Assembly: GCA_900763995.1 (NCBI GenBank)
Contig: CAAFMK010000029.1
Location: forward strand, 1-49,218
Source: an uncultured Oscillospiraceae bacterium
Lineage (GTDB): Bacteria; Bacillota; Clostridia; Oscillospirales; Oscillospiraceae
Reading direction: 5' to 3'
DNA: 49,218 nt
Positions 1-7,118 of this stretch are shown piece by piece (positions within the stretch are counted from its first letter, which is position 1; each line of letters begins with the position of its first letter). The notes under the pieces were generated by a model that did no database searches, had not been told where the DNA came from, and saw only the letters and a program-made list of their open reading frames with translations. A program made the position numbers and the translations under genes.

Positions 1-161
1 GTCCGCTGAATGTATTCATGAAACTTGGTCTCTGGCATAAAGAATTGATCCGCTGTACCAAAGATCCTGAAATATAAATGAGCACCAGGTGACCACATAT
101 AGGTTACAAGAATTTGTCCACCCAAAGCCCCACCTGCCCAGATCCAGAGGGAGCCCCCCAT
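1..161 (-). CDS. Partial ORF running off the left edge, unknown
   Basis: On the minus strand an open frame starts at an ATG at 161 and stays open to the window edge, about 53 codons. The first residues read MGGSLWIWAGGALGGQ. An AAGGG sits about ten bases before the ATG, and the frame is closed by a TAG further upstream at 207-209. The peptide is rich in Trp, Gly and aromatic residues and I do not recognise it. The plus strand also has a short frame here that ends with a stop at 75-77, so either strand could hold the real gene end. Low confidence; coding status is inferred only from openness and a plausible ribosome binding site. Confidence 0.3.
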   Translation of the reverse strand, partial: MGGSLWIWAGGALGGQILVTYMWSPGAHLYFRIFGTADQFFMPETKFHEYIQR

Positions 162-259
162 ATCACAGCGCCCTTTATCTGGGATAGTCCGGTCTATCCT
201 GCTCTGCTACCATCCAGTTATACCGCCATTGTCAACAGAAGAATTGTGCGGTGTGACCC

Positions 260-289
260 TAGACAAAATTGGGAATACTAGAGTAGAAT
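260..289 (+). promoter_or_regulatory. Predicted sigma-A promoter of deoC
   Basis: TAGACA at 260-265 and TAGAAT at 284-289 with an 18-base spacer. A GGGAG ribosome binding site lies ten bases before the deoC ATG. The rest of 162-329 shows only a small hairpin (GGATAG/CTATCC near 182-198) and nothing I can name. Confidence 0.5.
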
Positions 290-329
290 AGAGCGGATCT
301 ATCCTATAAATAAAGGGAGTGTACAACAC

Positions 330-974
330 ATGGACAAACAGCAGATTCTCAGCCGGGTGGATCACACCCTGCTAACAACCACTGCCACTTGGGAGCAGAT
401 AAAGACCATCTGCGATGAAGGGCTGGAGTTTGGCACTGCCTCAGTGTGTATCCCGCCCCGGTATATAAAAAGAGCCGCAGGATATGTGGGAAACCAGCTG
501 AAGCTGTGTACCGTGGTGGGATTTCCCAATGGTTATTCCAGTCCTGAGGTCAAGGTCTTTGAGACAGAGGATGCCATTCGCAACGGGGCTGATGAGATTG
601 ATGTGGTGATGAACCTTGGCCTGACAAAGGCTGGAGATTGGGAAGGCGTTTTGCAGGAGCTCAAAGCCGTAAAGGCATCATGTAAGGGCCGGATTTTAAA
701 GGTGATTGTGGAGGCCTGCCTGCTGACACAGGAGGAGAAGATCGCCGCCTGTCGGATCCTCTCCATGTCTGGAGCAGACTTTATCAAAACCTCCACCGGC
801 TTTTCTACAGGGGGAGCCACGGTGGAGGATGTGAAGCTGTTTCGAAAGTATATCAGTCCGGATATGCGCATCAAGGCGGCTGGAGGAATCCGTACCTTTG
901 AGCAGGCCCAGGAAATGCTGGAGGCCGGGGCTGATCGCATTGGTGCCAGCGCACTGGTGGCGCTGGCCAGATAA
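330..974 (+). CDS. deoC: Deoxyribose-phosphate aldolase DeoC
   Basis: Cytosolic aldolase that cleaves 2-deoxyribose-5-phosphate to glyceraldehyde-3-phosphate and acetaldehyde in deoxynucleoside catabolism. The 214 residues match the usual bacterial DeoC length. The Schiff-base lysine is K153 in GADFIKTSTGF, the proton-relay lysine is K182 in RIKAAGGIRT, and D91 lies in ADEIDVVMN, so the active site is complete. The ATG at 330 follows GGGAG at a workable distance and the first residues are typical of the family. The gene stands alone: it has its own promoter and is followed at once by a strong hairpin terminator. No deoA, deoB or nucleoside transporter gene is nearby, so its regulation cannot be read from context. 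Confidence 0.96.
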   Translation: MDKQQILSRVDHTLLTTTATWEQIKTICDEGLEFGTASVCIPPRYIKRAAGYVGNQLKLCTVVGFPNGYSSPEVKVFETEDAIRNGADEIDVVMNLGLTKAGDWEGVLQELKAVKASCKGRILKVIVEACLLTQEEKIAACRILSMSGADFIKTSTGFSTGGATVEDVKLFRKYISPDMRIKAAGGIRTFEQAQEMLEAGADRIGASALVALAR

Positions 975-975
975 A

Positions 976-1010
976 AAATGACCGCTGCCTGATTTTGGCA
1001 GCGGTCATTT
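976..1010. terminator. Bidirectional terminator between deoC and the foldase gene
   Basis: A perfect 14-bp stem (976-989 with 997-1010) with a GC-rich core and a seven-base loop. A-rich on the left and T-rich on the right, so it can end deoC on the plus strand and the convergent foldase gene on the minus strand. Confidence 0.9.
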
Positions 1011-1051
1011 TGATTGGAAGATGTGTCACAAGCAAAAGGCCTTGCAGGGTC

Positions 1052-2635
1052 TTACTTGGCGGAGAGCAGCTTCATACCAACACTCTGGGTGACGGTCAGT
1101 GCATCGGTAAGCTCTTTGACCATCTCCTCATAGTCCTCATCCTCCATGCCAGCGGCAGTAGTCTGCTTCCAGATGGGCTCACCAGTAGAGGCGTAGTACA
1201 TGATGTGCCAGCCCTTGATAGAGCTGCCGGTATTTTGTACGATCTCAACATCACCGATCTCTCGGCTGGGGTTCAGAGCCCAGTCACTGAAGGTATCCAC
1301 ATAGCCAGAGGTGGGGGAGATATTGGAGATCATGCCGCCATTGGCAGCAGAGCCTGTGTCGGCACTGTGTTCTGTGGCCATAGCGGCAAAGGATTCCTCT
1401 GTGGCCTCGCCCGCCTTCCACTGCTCCAGCAGCTCCTCGGCCTTGACATAGGCAGCATCATACTGCTCCTGAGTGGGCTGTTCAGCGCCCTCATCCTGCT
1501 CGGCGGCCACCAGAATATGGCGGATATTGGCGGTGGGAGTGGTGTCCAGCTGGCGGCCCTCAAAGCGAACCACATAGTAGTTGTAGGCGGTGCCGGTATC
1601 GTACTCGGCAAGGGTGATATCATTGGGCTGGCGGCTGGCATCAATGGCCCAGTCATAGTAGGCCAGTCCAGCCAGATTGGAGCCAACAGCCTGGCGGGAG
1701 ACATTGCTGCTGTACAGCTGCTCTCCATACTCCTCTGCCAGGGCTGCCGGATCTGCCCCGGCCTCCAGCTTGGCCTGGAGCTCCTCAGCCAGAGCCTTCT
1801 GCTCAGCCTTGGCGGTTTCCAGGGCGGCATCCATCTCCTCCTGGGTCATCTCAATGGGGTTGCCCTGTTCATCGGTGGTGGCAACACGGGCCTGGAATAG
1901 GAACTGGGACATGGTGTAGGTGTCCAGCTCGTCGGCGTGCTGTGTATAATAGTTGTCATAGTCCGCCTGGCTGTGGTCTATGGCATCCAGCTGGGACTGG
2001 GCGTAATCGCTGGCTGTGACCTGCAATTTCAGCAGCTCAAGCAGGCGGTCATAGTCCATGAATGCCCCGAATATGGCATGGATATAGGCATTTCGGCTGG
2101 GGTACCCCTGGGTGAGCCAGGTGGTATTCAGCTGTGCGATGGAGGAGTCGATCTCTGCCTGGGCTTTTTCAGACAGGGTGTAGTTTTCCTCAGCGGCCTT
2201 GGCAGCCAGAGCGGCATCAGACTCCATCCGCTTCAGCGCCTCCTCCATCAGATAGTCATGCCAGGTCTGTCCACTCTCCTGGTCATACACCTGCTTTTGG
2301 GTGGAGACTTTGGTGTCGAAGGGGGTGGTAAAGTACTGGGACATATAGAAGTTGACGGTGTTGGTGTAGGTGGAATTGAAGTAGTATTCCACATCAGCTG
2401 CGGTGTACTTGCTGCCGCTGATCTCTACGGCAGTCAGGTTGCGCTGCAGGATACCGCTGGTCCATACCAGCATGGCGATGGCAACCACCACCACTGCCAC
2501 ACCCACCACTGTGTAAATGGCCATGGAGCGGCGGTCTGACTGCTCCTCCTGTCGGCGTTTTTCATTGCGTTCAGCCTTGGTCTGGGTCTTGCTGTCTTTG
2601 GATTGGCTCACAATTGTTTCAGTCCTCTCGTTCAT
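1052..2635 (-). CDS. Membrane-anchored parvulin-type peptidyl-prolyl isomerase (PrsA/SurA-like)
   Basis: Extracytoplasmic foldase of 527 residues. A charged cytosolic N-terminus (1-37) is followed by one membrane helix at about 38-59; there is no lipobox cysteine, so unlike classical PrsA it is held by a helix. A SurA-N-like helical region follows. The canonical rotamase domain is at about 368-484, with the RHIL motif at 372-375 and GWHIMY at 475-480. A second, degenerate parvulin-like unit seems to precede it (about 242-360): SQFLFQ, then a helix AEELQAKLEAGADPAALAEE, then YYVVRFEG. The ATG at 2635 has only a poor ribosome binding site, but the next in-frame alternatives would cut into the charged head. 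A strong minus-strand promoter lies at 2724-2752. It probably helps exported proteins such as penicillin-binding proteins to fold. Confidence 0.88.
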   Translation of the reverse strand: MNERTETIVSQSKDSKTQTKAERNEKRRQEEQSDRRSMAIYTVVGVAVVVVAIAMLVWTSGILQRNLTAVEISGSKYTAADVEYYFNSTYTNTVNFYMSQYFTTPFDTKVSTQKQVYDQESGQTWHDYLMEEALKRMESDAALAAKAAEENYTLSEKAQAEIDSSIAQLNTTWLTQGYPSRNAYIHAIFGAFMDYDRLLELLKLQVTASDYAQSQLDAIDHSQADYDNYYTQHADELDTYTMSQFLFQARVATTDEQGNPIEMTQEEMDAALETAKAEQKALAEELQAKLEAGADPAALAEEYGEQLYSSNVSRQAVGSNLAGLAYYDWAIDASRQPNDITLAEYDTGTAYNYYVVRFEGRQLDTTPTANIRHILVAAEQDEGAEQPTQEQYDAAYVKAEELLEQWKAGEATEESFAAMATEHSADTGSAANGGMISNISPTSGYVDTFSDWALNPSREIGDVEIVQNTGSSIKGWHIMYYASTGEPIWKQTTAAGMEDEDYEEMVKELTDALTVTQSVGMKLLSAK

Positions 2636-2723
2636 ATCATGCCACGCCCCAAAATCTGTTCGCTCAAGAGCAGTCCAACGGAAAGGTCGTTATGTTCAGT
2701 GGAGATTGGGGTATGTCCGGGCT

Positions 2724-2752
2724 ATTATACTAAAAAAGCCCCCTGGTTTCAA
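2724..2752 (-). promoter_or_regulatory. Predicted promoter of the parvulin foldase gene
   Basis: On the minus strand, TTGAAA (2747-2752), a 17-base spacer, then TATAAT (2724-2729), a near-consensus sigma-A promoter. It leaves a leader of about 80 bases before the foldase ATG. Confidence 0.8.
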
Positions 2753-2805
2753 GAGGGGGTGGGAGAAAAGGGGACTTTCCCCTGAAATGTTCACGGTTTG
2801 TTTAG

Positions 2806-2834
2806 AAAAAAGGTGTGGCAGAAACTGCCACACC
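2806..2834 (-). terminator. Terminator after the 6S RNA candidate
   Basis: Minus-strand hairpin: perfect 10-bp stem GGTGTGGCAG/CTGCCACACC (2812-2821 with 2825-2834), three-base loop, followed on the minus strand by six T residues (2806-2811). It ends the DUF1292-6S RNA transcript. Confidence 0.85.
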
Positions 2835-2865
2835 CCGAGTGCCAAATATAACATTGTTACATCTA

Positions 2866-3062
2866 TAAACCCCGCTCTGGCCGTGTGAGCCCGTTTAGAA
2901 CCTGCACAGCTGGCAGGTGGGTTGCCTCCACAGCGTTTTATTGCTCCCAACTTCCAGAGCCCCCGCAGGGGGGGAACCGGGAGGCCTGCAATCCGCGCCG
3001 TGAGGGGGCATCCCGTTGGAGAAATGTGGGTTTAAAAGAGCCCATCACGAACCGAGCAGGAA
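2866..3062 (-). ncRNA. ssrS: Candidate 6S RNA (RNA polymerase regulator)
   Basis: About 195 bases of GC-rich, non-coding minus-strand sequence between the DUF1292 stop and a terminator. The 5' and 3' ends pair to form a closing stem: CCTGCTC (3060-3054) with GAGCGGG (2877-2871), then GG with CC. Between them are blocks resembling clostridial 6S RNAs as I recall them: TTTTAAACCCACAT, CAACGGGATG, GGAAGTTGGGAGCA, GGAGGCAACCCACCT and GTTCTAAACGGG. The size fits 6S RNA (180-200 nt). A TATAGT box at 3063-3068 may give it a promoter of its own, although the -35 is poor. 6S RNA binds the housekeeping RNA polymerase holoenzyme and lowers transcription in stationary phase. The assignment rests on remembered sequence blocks plus the closing stem; exact ends are estimates. 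Confidence 0.7.
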
Positions 3063-3077
3063 ACTATATCGAATCAG

Positions 3078-3395
3078 TTAGGCCTCTGGCTCCTCATCCT
3101 CAAAGAAGCGCTCCATAAACAGCGAGTAGATCTCCTCCAGCTCCTCCTCGGAGTCCAGAGTGGACAGCAGCTCCTCGCCATTTTCTGTGATACCCTTCAT
3201 GATGACCAGGCCATACTCCTCATCATCAGCGTCAATATCCTTTGGCTCACCAGTTTCCTCATCTGCATCCACAGCGGGGAACAGGGCGTAGTAGGTAACA
3301 CCCTTGTGCTCCAGTGTATCTACCAGCTCAAGCTCAAAGTCATTGCCGTTCTCGTCTGTAACAGTGATAAAATCAGGGCCAAACATCTCATCCAT
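3078..3395 (-). CDS. DUF1292 family acidic protein (YrzB-like)
   Basis: Small acidic protein of 105 residues of the DUF1292 family, function unknown. It begins MDEMFGPDFITVTDENGNDF and has the family's pattern of beta strands followed by an acidic C-terminal helix (EEELEEIYSLFMERFF). The start was set at the ATG at 3395 because GGAGG lies about ten bases before it and a strong promoter stands 34 bases upstream; the longer open frame to 3587 would run through that promoter. In Bacillus the homologue sits near ruvX (yrrK), but here it is followed by the 6S RNA candidate, possibly on the same transcript. Confidence 0.85.
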   Translation of the reverse strand: MDEMFGPDFITVTDENGNDFELELVDTLEHKGVTYYALFPAVDADEETGEPKDIDADDEEYGLVIMKGITENGEELLSTLDSEEELEEIYSLFMERFFEDEEPEA

Positions 3396-3428
3396 AACTT
3401 GAATACCTCCACGCCTTTGGGTGTCTCT

Positions 3429-3457
3429 ATTGTACCCTGTAACAGGAAAAAATGCAA
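3429..3457 (-). promoter_or_regulatory. Predicted promoter of the DUF1292 gene
   Basis: Minus strand TTGCAT (3452-3457), 17-base spacer, TACAAT (3429-3434). It is divergent from the penicillin-binding protein promoter, with about 75 bases between the two. Confidence 0.8.
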
Positions 3458-3531
3458 GAGTAAGAAATGGTAATTTTTTGTTTTTACAACAAATCGGGGA
3501 AACCATTGTCCGCCATGGATGGTATTTTGGG

Positions 3532-3559
3532 TGGACAAATGGGTAAAATCTGGTATAAT
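3532..3559 (+). promoter_or_regulatory. Predicted extended -10 promoter of the PBP gene
   Basis: TGGACA (3532-3537), 16-base spacer, TATAAT (3554-3559) preceded by TGG, an extended -10 element. Confidence 0.75.
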
Positions 3560-3564
3560 AGTCA

Positions 3565-3680
3565 AGAAAGTTGCCCAACATCCCCAAGGTGCACGCTGGG
3601 GAAAAGGGCCATCATTCTGGCAGGCTTCCACCTGTCAAGACCGTCGGAAGGAAGTGTGGTTCCCCTTCGCGACTGGAGGT
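3565..3680 (+). other. Structured 5' leader of the PBP gene
   Basis: The transcript leader before the GTG is about 120 bases and can form three successive hairpins: CCCCA/TGGGG (3582-3586 with 3597-3601), TGGCAGG/CCTGTCA (3618-3624 with 3631-3637) and GAAGG/CCTTC (3647-3651 with 3664-3668). It resembles no riboswitch class I know. There is no T-run, so it would act on translation or RNA stability if it acts at all. Confidence 0.4.
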
Positions 3681-3686
3681 AACAAA

Positions 3687-6428
3687 GTGGCAGATCATAA
3701 TAGGAATTCTTTGTACGATAACAGTGAGTATCCCTCCCGCCGTCAGCCCACAAGCCGGCAGAGCGGTGCCCGTCGGCAGACTGCCAGCACCCAGACAGAG
3801 GGGGGGAGTCAGCCCCCCAAGAAGAGGAGACGCCGGGGCAGCAGAGCTGCCATGGTCTGGAGGGTGCTGGGCACCATCCTGCTGGTGGGGCTGTGTACCA
3901 GTGCGCTGCTGTGCTGTTTTGCCGCAGTTTACATCAACAAGGTGATCGTCCCCGTTGCGGATCTGAACCTGGCTGACTTCACCTATGAAGAAAACAGCGT
4001 GATGTACTATCAGGATCGAAGTACAGGGCAGTATGTGGAGATGACCAATCTGTTTAGTACCACAGACTCGGTCTGGGTGGATCTGGAGGATATGCCCCAG
4101 TATCTGGTGGATGCGGCAGTGGCCATTGAGGACAGACGCTTTTGGACGCATCCCGGTGTGGACTGGGTGCGAACCAGCAAGGCTGTGCTGGATATGTTCA
4201 CTGGAAACAGCATCTCCGGCGGCTCCACCATTACACAGCAGCTGATCAAAAACCTGACAGACTACAATGAGACCACGGTGAAACGGAAGATCATCGAGAT
4301 CGTCCGGGCCATTCGCTTCACCCAGAACAACTCCAAGGAGGATACCATCGAGCGGTATCTCAATATTATTCCCCTTGGCAGTGGATGTGAGGGTGTGGGT
4401 TCCGCCTCGCTGAAATACTTTGGCAAGCCAGTGTCTGAGCTGACGCTGGCAGAGTGTGCCAGTTTGATTTCCATCACCAATAACCCGTCCAAGTATGGCC
4501 CATACTCCTGGGCCAAGTCAAAGAACAGCTCAGGTGAGATCTGGGATGCCAAGCAGTGGAACAAGTATCGGCAGGAGCTGGTGCTGGAGCAGATGCTGGA
4601 GCAGGAAATGATCACTAGGGATGAGTACAGCCAGGCGATGGCGCAGGAGCTGGTCTTTGTGGGCAAGGGTGACGAGGCCGCACAGACAGATATATACACC
4701 TGGTATGAGGAAACCGTGATCTCTGATGTGCGCCAGGCCCTGCAATCCAAGTTGGGCTGGTCGGAAAGTGCCATCAATCTGGCACTCCAGCGGGGTGGTC
4801 TGCGGATCTACACCTGCTATGACCCCAGAGTGCAGCAGGCTGTGGATGCGGTGTACACCAATCGGGAAAACCTCAACTACACCTCACGGGATGGTCAGCT
4901 GATGCAGTCGGCCATTACAGTGATCGACAACTCCACAGGAGATGTGGTGGCCATCGCAGGACAGTTTGGTGAAAAGACCATCAATCTTGGCAGCAACTAC
5001 GCCAACTCCTCAAAACGCCAGCCGGGCTCCTCGATCAAGCCCTTGTCGGTCTACGCCCCGGCCTTTGAAATGGGCAAGATCAGCCCCATTACGGTGCTGG
5101 ATGACTACCCCTATCAGTCCATGAATGGAAAGGCTTGGCCCTACAACGCCGGCAGCAGCAGCTACCGGGGGATGACAGATATCCCATACGCCCTGAAGGT
5201 CTCCTTAAATACCATCGCAGTGCGGATTGTGGCCGATCTGGTCACCCCACAGGAGAGCTTTAACTTCATGCGTGACCGCTTCCACTTCAATTTGGAGGAG
5301 GGCCGTGAGATCAACGGCAAGGTGGTCAGCGATGTGGGGGTTGCCCCCATGGCTATGGGTGGTTTGACGGACGGTGTGACCACCCGGGATATGGCAGAGG
5401 CCTACGCTACCTTCCCCAACAACGGTGTATACACATTCTCCAGAACCTTTACCAAGATCACCCGGATGGTAGATGGTGAGGAGGTCGTGGTGCTTGAGAA
5501 CCCGCAGGTGCAGGAGCGGGCTGTTAAAGAGAGCACAGCCTACTATATGAACAATCTGCTCCAGGGGGTCTTTACCTCCGGCGGTACCGCTGCGGGCAAG
5601 GGCCTGAGCGGCATGCACGCCGCAGGTAAGACCGGTACCACCAACGATGTGTACGATCTGTGGTTTGTGGGTTACACCCCCTACTACACCGCATCCGTCT
5701 GGATGGGATACCCACAAAATGCCAAGATGCCCAATGCCACAAACCATGTGGGTTTGTGGAACAAGGTTATGAGCAGGGTTCATGAGGGACTTGCAGACAA
5801 GGACTTCCCTGATCCCGGTGGACGGCGGCGGGTAAACTACTGTATGGACAGCGGCCTGCTGGCCACAGACTACTGTGCAATGGATCCCCGGGGTGACCGT
5901 GTGGCCCATGGCAATGTGTTCCCTGAGGACTATCCAGAGGGAAAGGTGTGCCCCTTCCACACAGAGTCCAGCATGGTGACAGTGTGTGTGGATGATCCGA
6001 TTTTGGACAAGGATGGCAACGAGACTGGGCTTTATCGCGAGGCTGGCCCCCACTGTCCCGAGGAGAGTCTGCGCAAGGTGTGTTATCCCGACTACGAGCG
6101 GGAATCGATTGGGGGCATGGTGGCCAAGGATGAGCGGTATCGCTATGCCGCCGTCTCCCAGATTGGACTGTGTACCATCCACACAGAGGCCCCTGTGGAG
6201 CCTGATCCCAATGATCCCAACATGAATCTCGACCCCAATGATCCCAATGCCGGAATTGACACCAACGACCCCAACGCACCGCTGGACCCCAATTTCCCCA
6301 ACCATGTAGTTCCCAATACCCCTATAAGCCCGATTGATCCCATTTGGCCTACAGTACCGTGGGGCGGAGATCACAGTGGCAACAATGGCAGCAGCGATGG
6401 GCCCATCTCCCAGGATATTATCAGCTGA
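3687..6428 (+). CDS. Class A penicillin-binding protein (PBP1a type)
   Basis: Bifunctional peptidoglycan synthase of 913 residues: a GT51 glycosyltransferase polymerises lipid II and a transpeptidase cross-links stem peptides outside the membrane. A basic cytosolic head (1-56) and a membrane helix (58-80) are followed by the GT51 motifs EDRRFWTHPGVDW (148-160) and GGSTITQQ (178-185). The transpeptidase motifs are complete: SSIK (448-451), SLN (506-508) and KTG (648-650). After the transpeptidase come a Cys-bearing segment (C719, C730, C755, C767, C790, C799, C829) and a Pro/Asn/Asp-rich tail (838-890). The start is the GTG at 3687, seven bases after GGAGGT; the longer frame runs through the promoter. 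It ends at a strong terminator, so it is monocistronic. Confidence 0.95.
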   Translation: MADHNRNSLYDNSEYPSRRQPTSRQSGARRQTASTQTEGGSQPPKKRRRRGSRAAMVWRVLGTILLVGLCTSALLCCFAAVYINKVIVPVADLNLADFTYEENSVMYYQDRSTGQYVEMTNLFSTTDSVWVDLEDMPQYLVDAAVAIEDRRFWTHPGVDWVRTSKAVLDMFTGNSISGGSTITQQLIKNLTDYNETTVKRKIIEIVRAIRFTQNNSKEDTIERYLNIIPLGSGCEGVGSASLKYFGKPVSELTLAECASLISITNNPSKYGPYSWAKSKNSSGEIWDAKQWNKYRQELVLEQMLEQEMITRDEYSQAMAQELVFVGKGDEAAQTDIYTWYEETVISDVRQALQSKLGWSESAINLALQRGGLRIYTCYDPRVQQAVDAVYTNRENLNYTSRDGQLMQSAITVIDNSTGDVVAIAGQFGEKTINLGSNYANSSKRQPGSSIKPLSVYAPAFEMGKISPITVLDDYPYQSMNGKAWPYNAGSSSYRGMTDIPYALKVSLNTIAVRIVADLVTPQESFNFMRDRFHFNLEEGREINGKVVSDVGVAPMAMGGLTDGVTTRDMAEAYATFPNNGVYTFSRTFTKITRMVDGEEVVVLENPQVQERAVKESTAYYMNNLLQGVFTSGGTAAGKGLSGMHAAGKTGTTNDVYDLWFVGYTPYYTASVWMGYPQNAKMPNATNHVGLWNKVMSRVHEGLADKDFPDPGGRRRVNYCMDSGLLATDYCAMDPRGDRVAHGNVFPEDYPEGKVCPFHTESSMVTVCVDDPILDKDGNETGLYREAGPHCPEESLRKVCYPDYERESIGGMVAKDERYRYAAVSQIGLCTIHTEAPVEPDPNDPNMNLDPNDPNAGIDTNDPNAPLDPNFPNHVVPNTPISPIDPIWPTVPWGGDHSGNNGSSDGPISQDIIS
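6204..6297 (+). repeat. Asp-Pro-Asn repeat in the PBP tail
   Basis: Imperfect tandem repeats coding DPNDPN-type units (GATCCCAAT/GACCCCAAC), with seven copies of the tripeptide (counting one TND-PN variant) in about 30 codons. Codon choice differs between copies, so the repeat appears to be kept at protein level. Likely a stiff wall-spanning tail. Confidence 0.8.
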
Positions 6429-6440
6429 ATATGAATGAAC

Positions 6441-6476
6441 AAAAAGGTGCCATAGACCAATGGCACCTTTTTGTTT
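6441..6476 (+). terminator. Terminator of the PBP gene
   Basis: Perfect 12-bp stem AAAAAGGTGCCA/TGGCACCTTTTT (6441-6452 with 6461-6472), eight-base loop, then TGTTTTG. It could act in both directions. Confidence 0.9.
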
Positions 6477-6547
6477 TGTAAAATAACACATAAAGCGACA
6501 AATAAACCAAGTGGAGATAACCATATTACACAAGAATGAAATTATCA

Positions 6548-6576
6548 TTGCAAGTGGTAGTTGAGTATGCTACAAT
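6548..6576 (+). promoter_or_regulatory. Predicted promoter of the HTH-ACT gene and hom
   Basis: TTGCAA (6548-6553), 17-base spacer, TACAAT (6571-6576) with an upstream TG (extended -10). The leader to the ATG at 6644 is about 60 bases. The hom gene follows closely without a promoter I can see, so this promoter probably serves both. Confidence 0.75.
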
Positions 6577-6643
6577 AGACCACGATACAAAAACAAATGA
6601 CCACACAATACGGACGGATGATGTGGGTGGATCGGAGGGGTCT

Positions 6644-7084
6644 ATGAGCGGGCCGGCAAAGTATTTTATTGTGGAAGCCGATTCCATGCCTGAAATTTTC
6701 AGGAAAGTGGCAGAGGCCAAGCGCCTGCTGGAGACAGGGGAGCAGAAAACGGTGAATGGGGCAGCCCAGGCGGTCAATATCAGCCGCAGTGCTTTTTATA
6801 AGTATAAGGATGCGGTGCGTCCCTTCCACGATATGCTCCATGGGCGGATCGTAACATTCCAGATCCTGTTGAAGGATGAACCGGGGATTCTATCCTGGGT
6901 CTTGAATGTGCTCTCAGGCACAGGTATGAATATTTTGACCATCAACCAGAACATCCCAGTGAATGGCTGTGCGGTGGTCACCATGACCGCAGAGACCTCA
7001 ACCCTACAGGAACCTCTGGAGGAGGTTATGGCTCATGTGTCAGCGGGCAGCGGCGTGATTCGGTGTGAAATTTTAGCAGGCTGA
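6644..7084 (+). CDS. HTH and ACT domain protein (UPF0735/PheB type), putative amino acid-responsive regulator
   Basis: Protein of 146 residues, the normal length of the UPF0735 (PheB-type) family. A helix-turn-helix-like segment lies at about 36-57 (TVNGAAQAVNISRSAFYKYK) and a C-terminal ACT domain at about 70-144 (RIVTFQILLKDEPGILSWVL). ACT domains bind amino acids, so this is probably a small repressor that senses an aspartate-family amino acid. The start is the ATG at 6644, six to seven bases after GGAGGGG. It lies 34 bases upstream of homoserine dehydrogenase and upstream of aspartokinase, which supports a role in threonine/methionine or lysine control rather than the chorismate mutase role once suggested by the name pheB. 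Function is inference from domain and context. Confidence 0.85.
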   Translation: MSGPAKYFIVEADSMPEIFRKVAEAKRLLETGEQKTVNGAAQAVNISRSAFYKYKDAVRPFHDMLHGRIVTFQILLKDEPGILSWVLNVLSGTGMNILTINQNIPVNGCAVVTMTAETSTLQEPLEEVMAHVSAGSGVIRCEILAG

Positions 7085-7118
7085 TGGCCTGAACATGATG
7101 TTGGAGGATGGATCGACC

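Noticed and set aside
3519..3686. Longer N-terminus for the PBP starting at 3519
   Set aside because: That frame includes the promoter; the GTG at 3687 has a proper GGAGGT and begins the expected basic head.
5205..6548. A 447-codon minus-strand frame over the PBP gene
   Set aside because: It is a shadow of a strongly supported gene in a low-stop antisense frame; rich in Gly/His/Val/Ile as antisense shadows are, and without a ribosome binding site.
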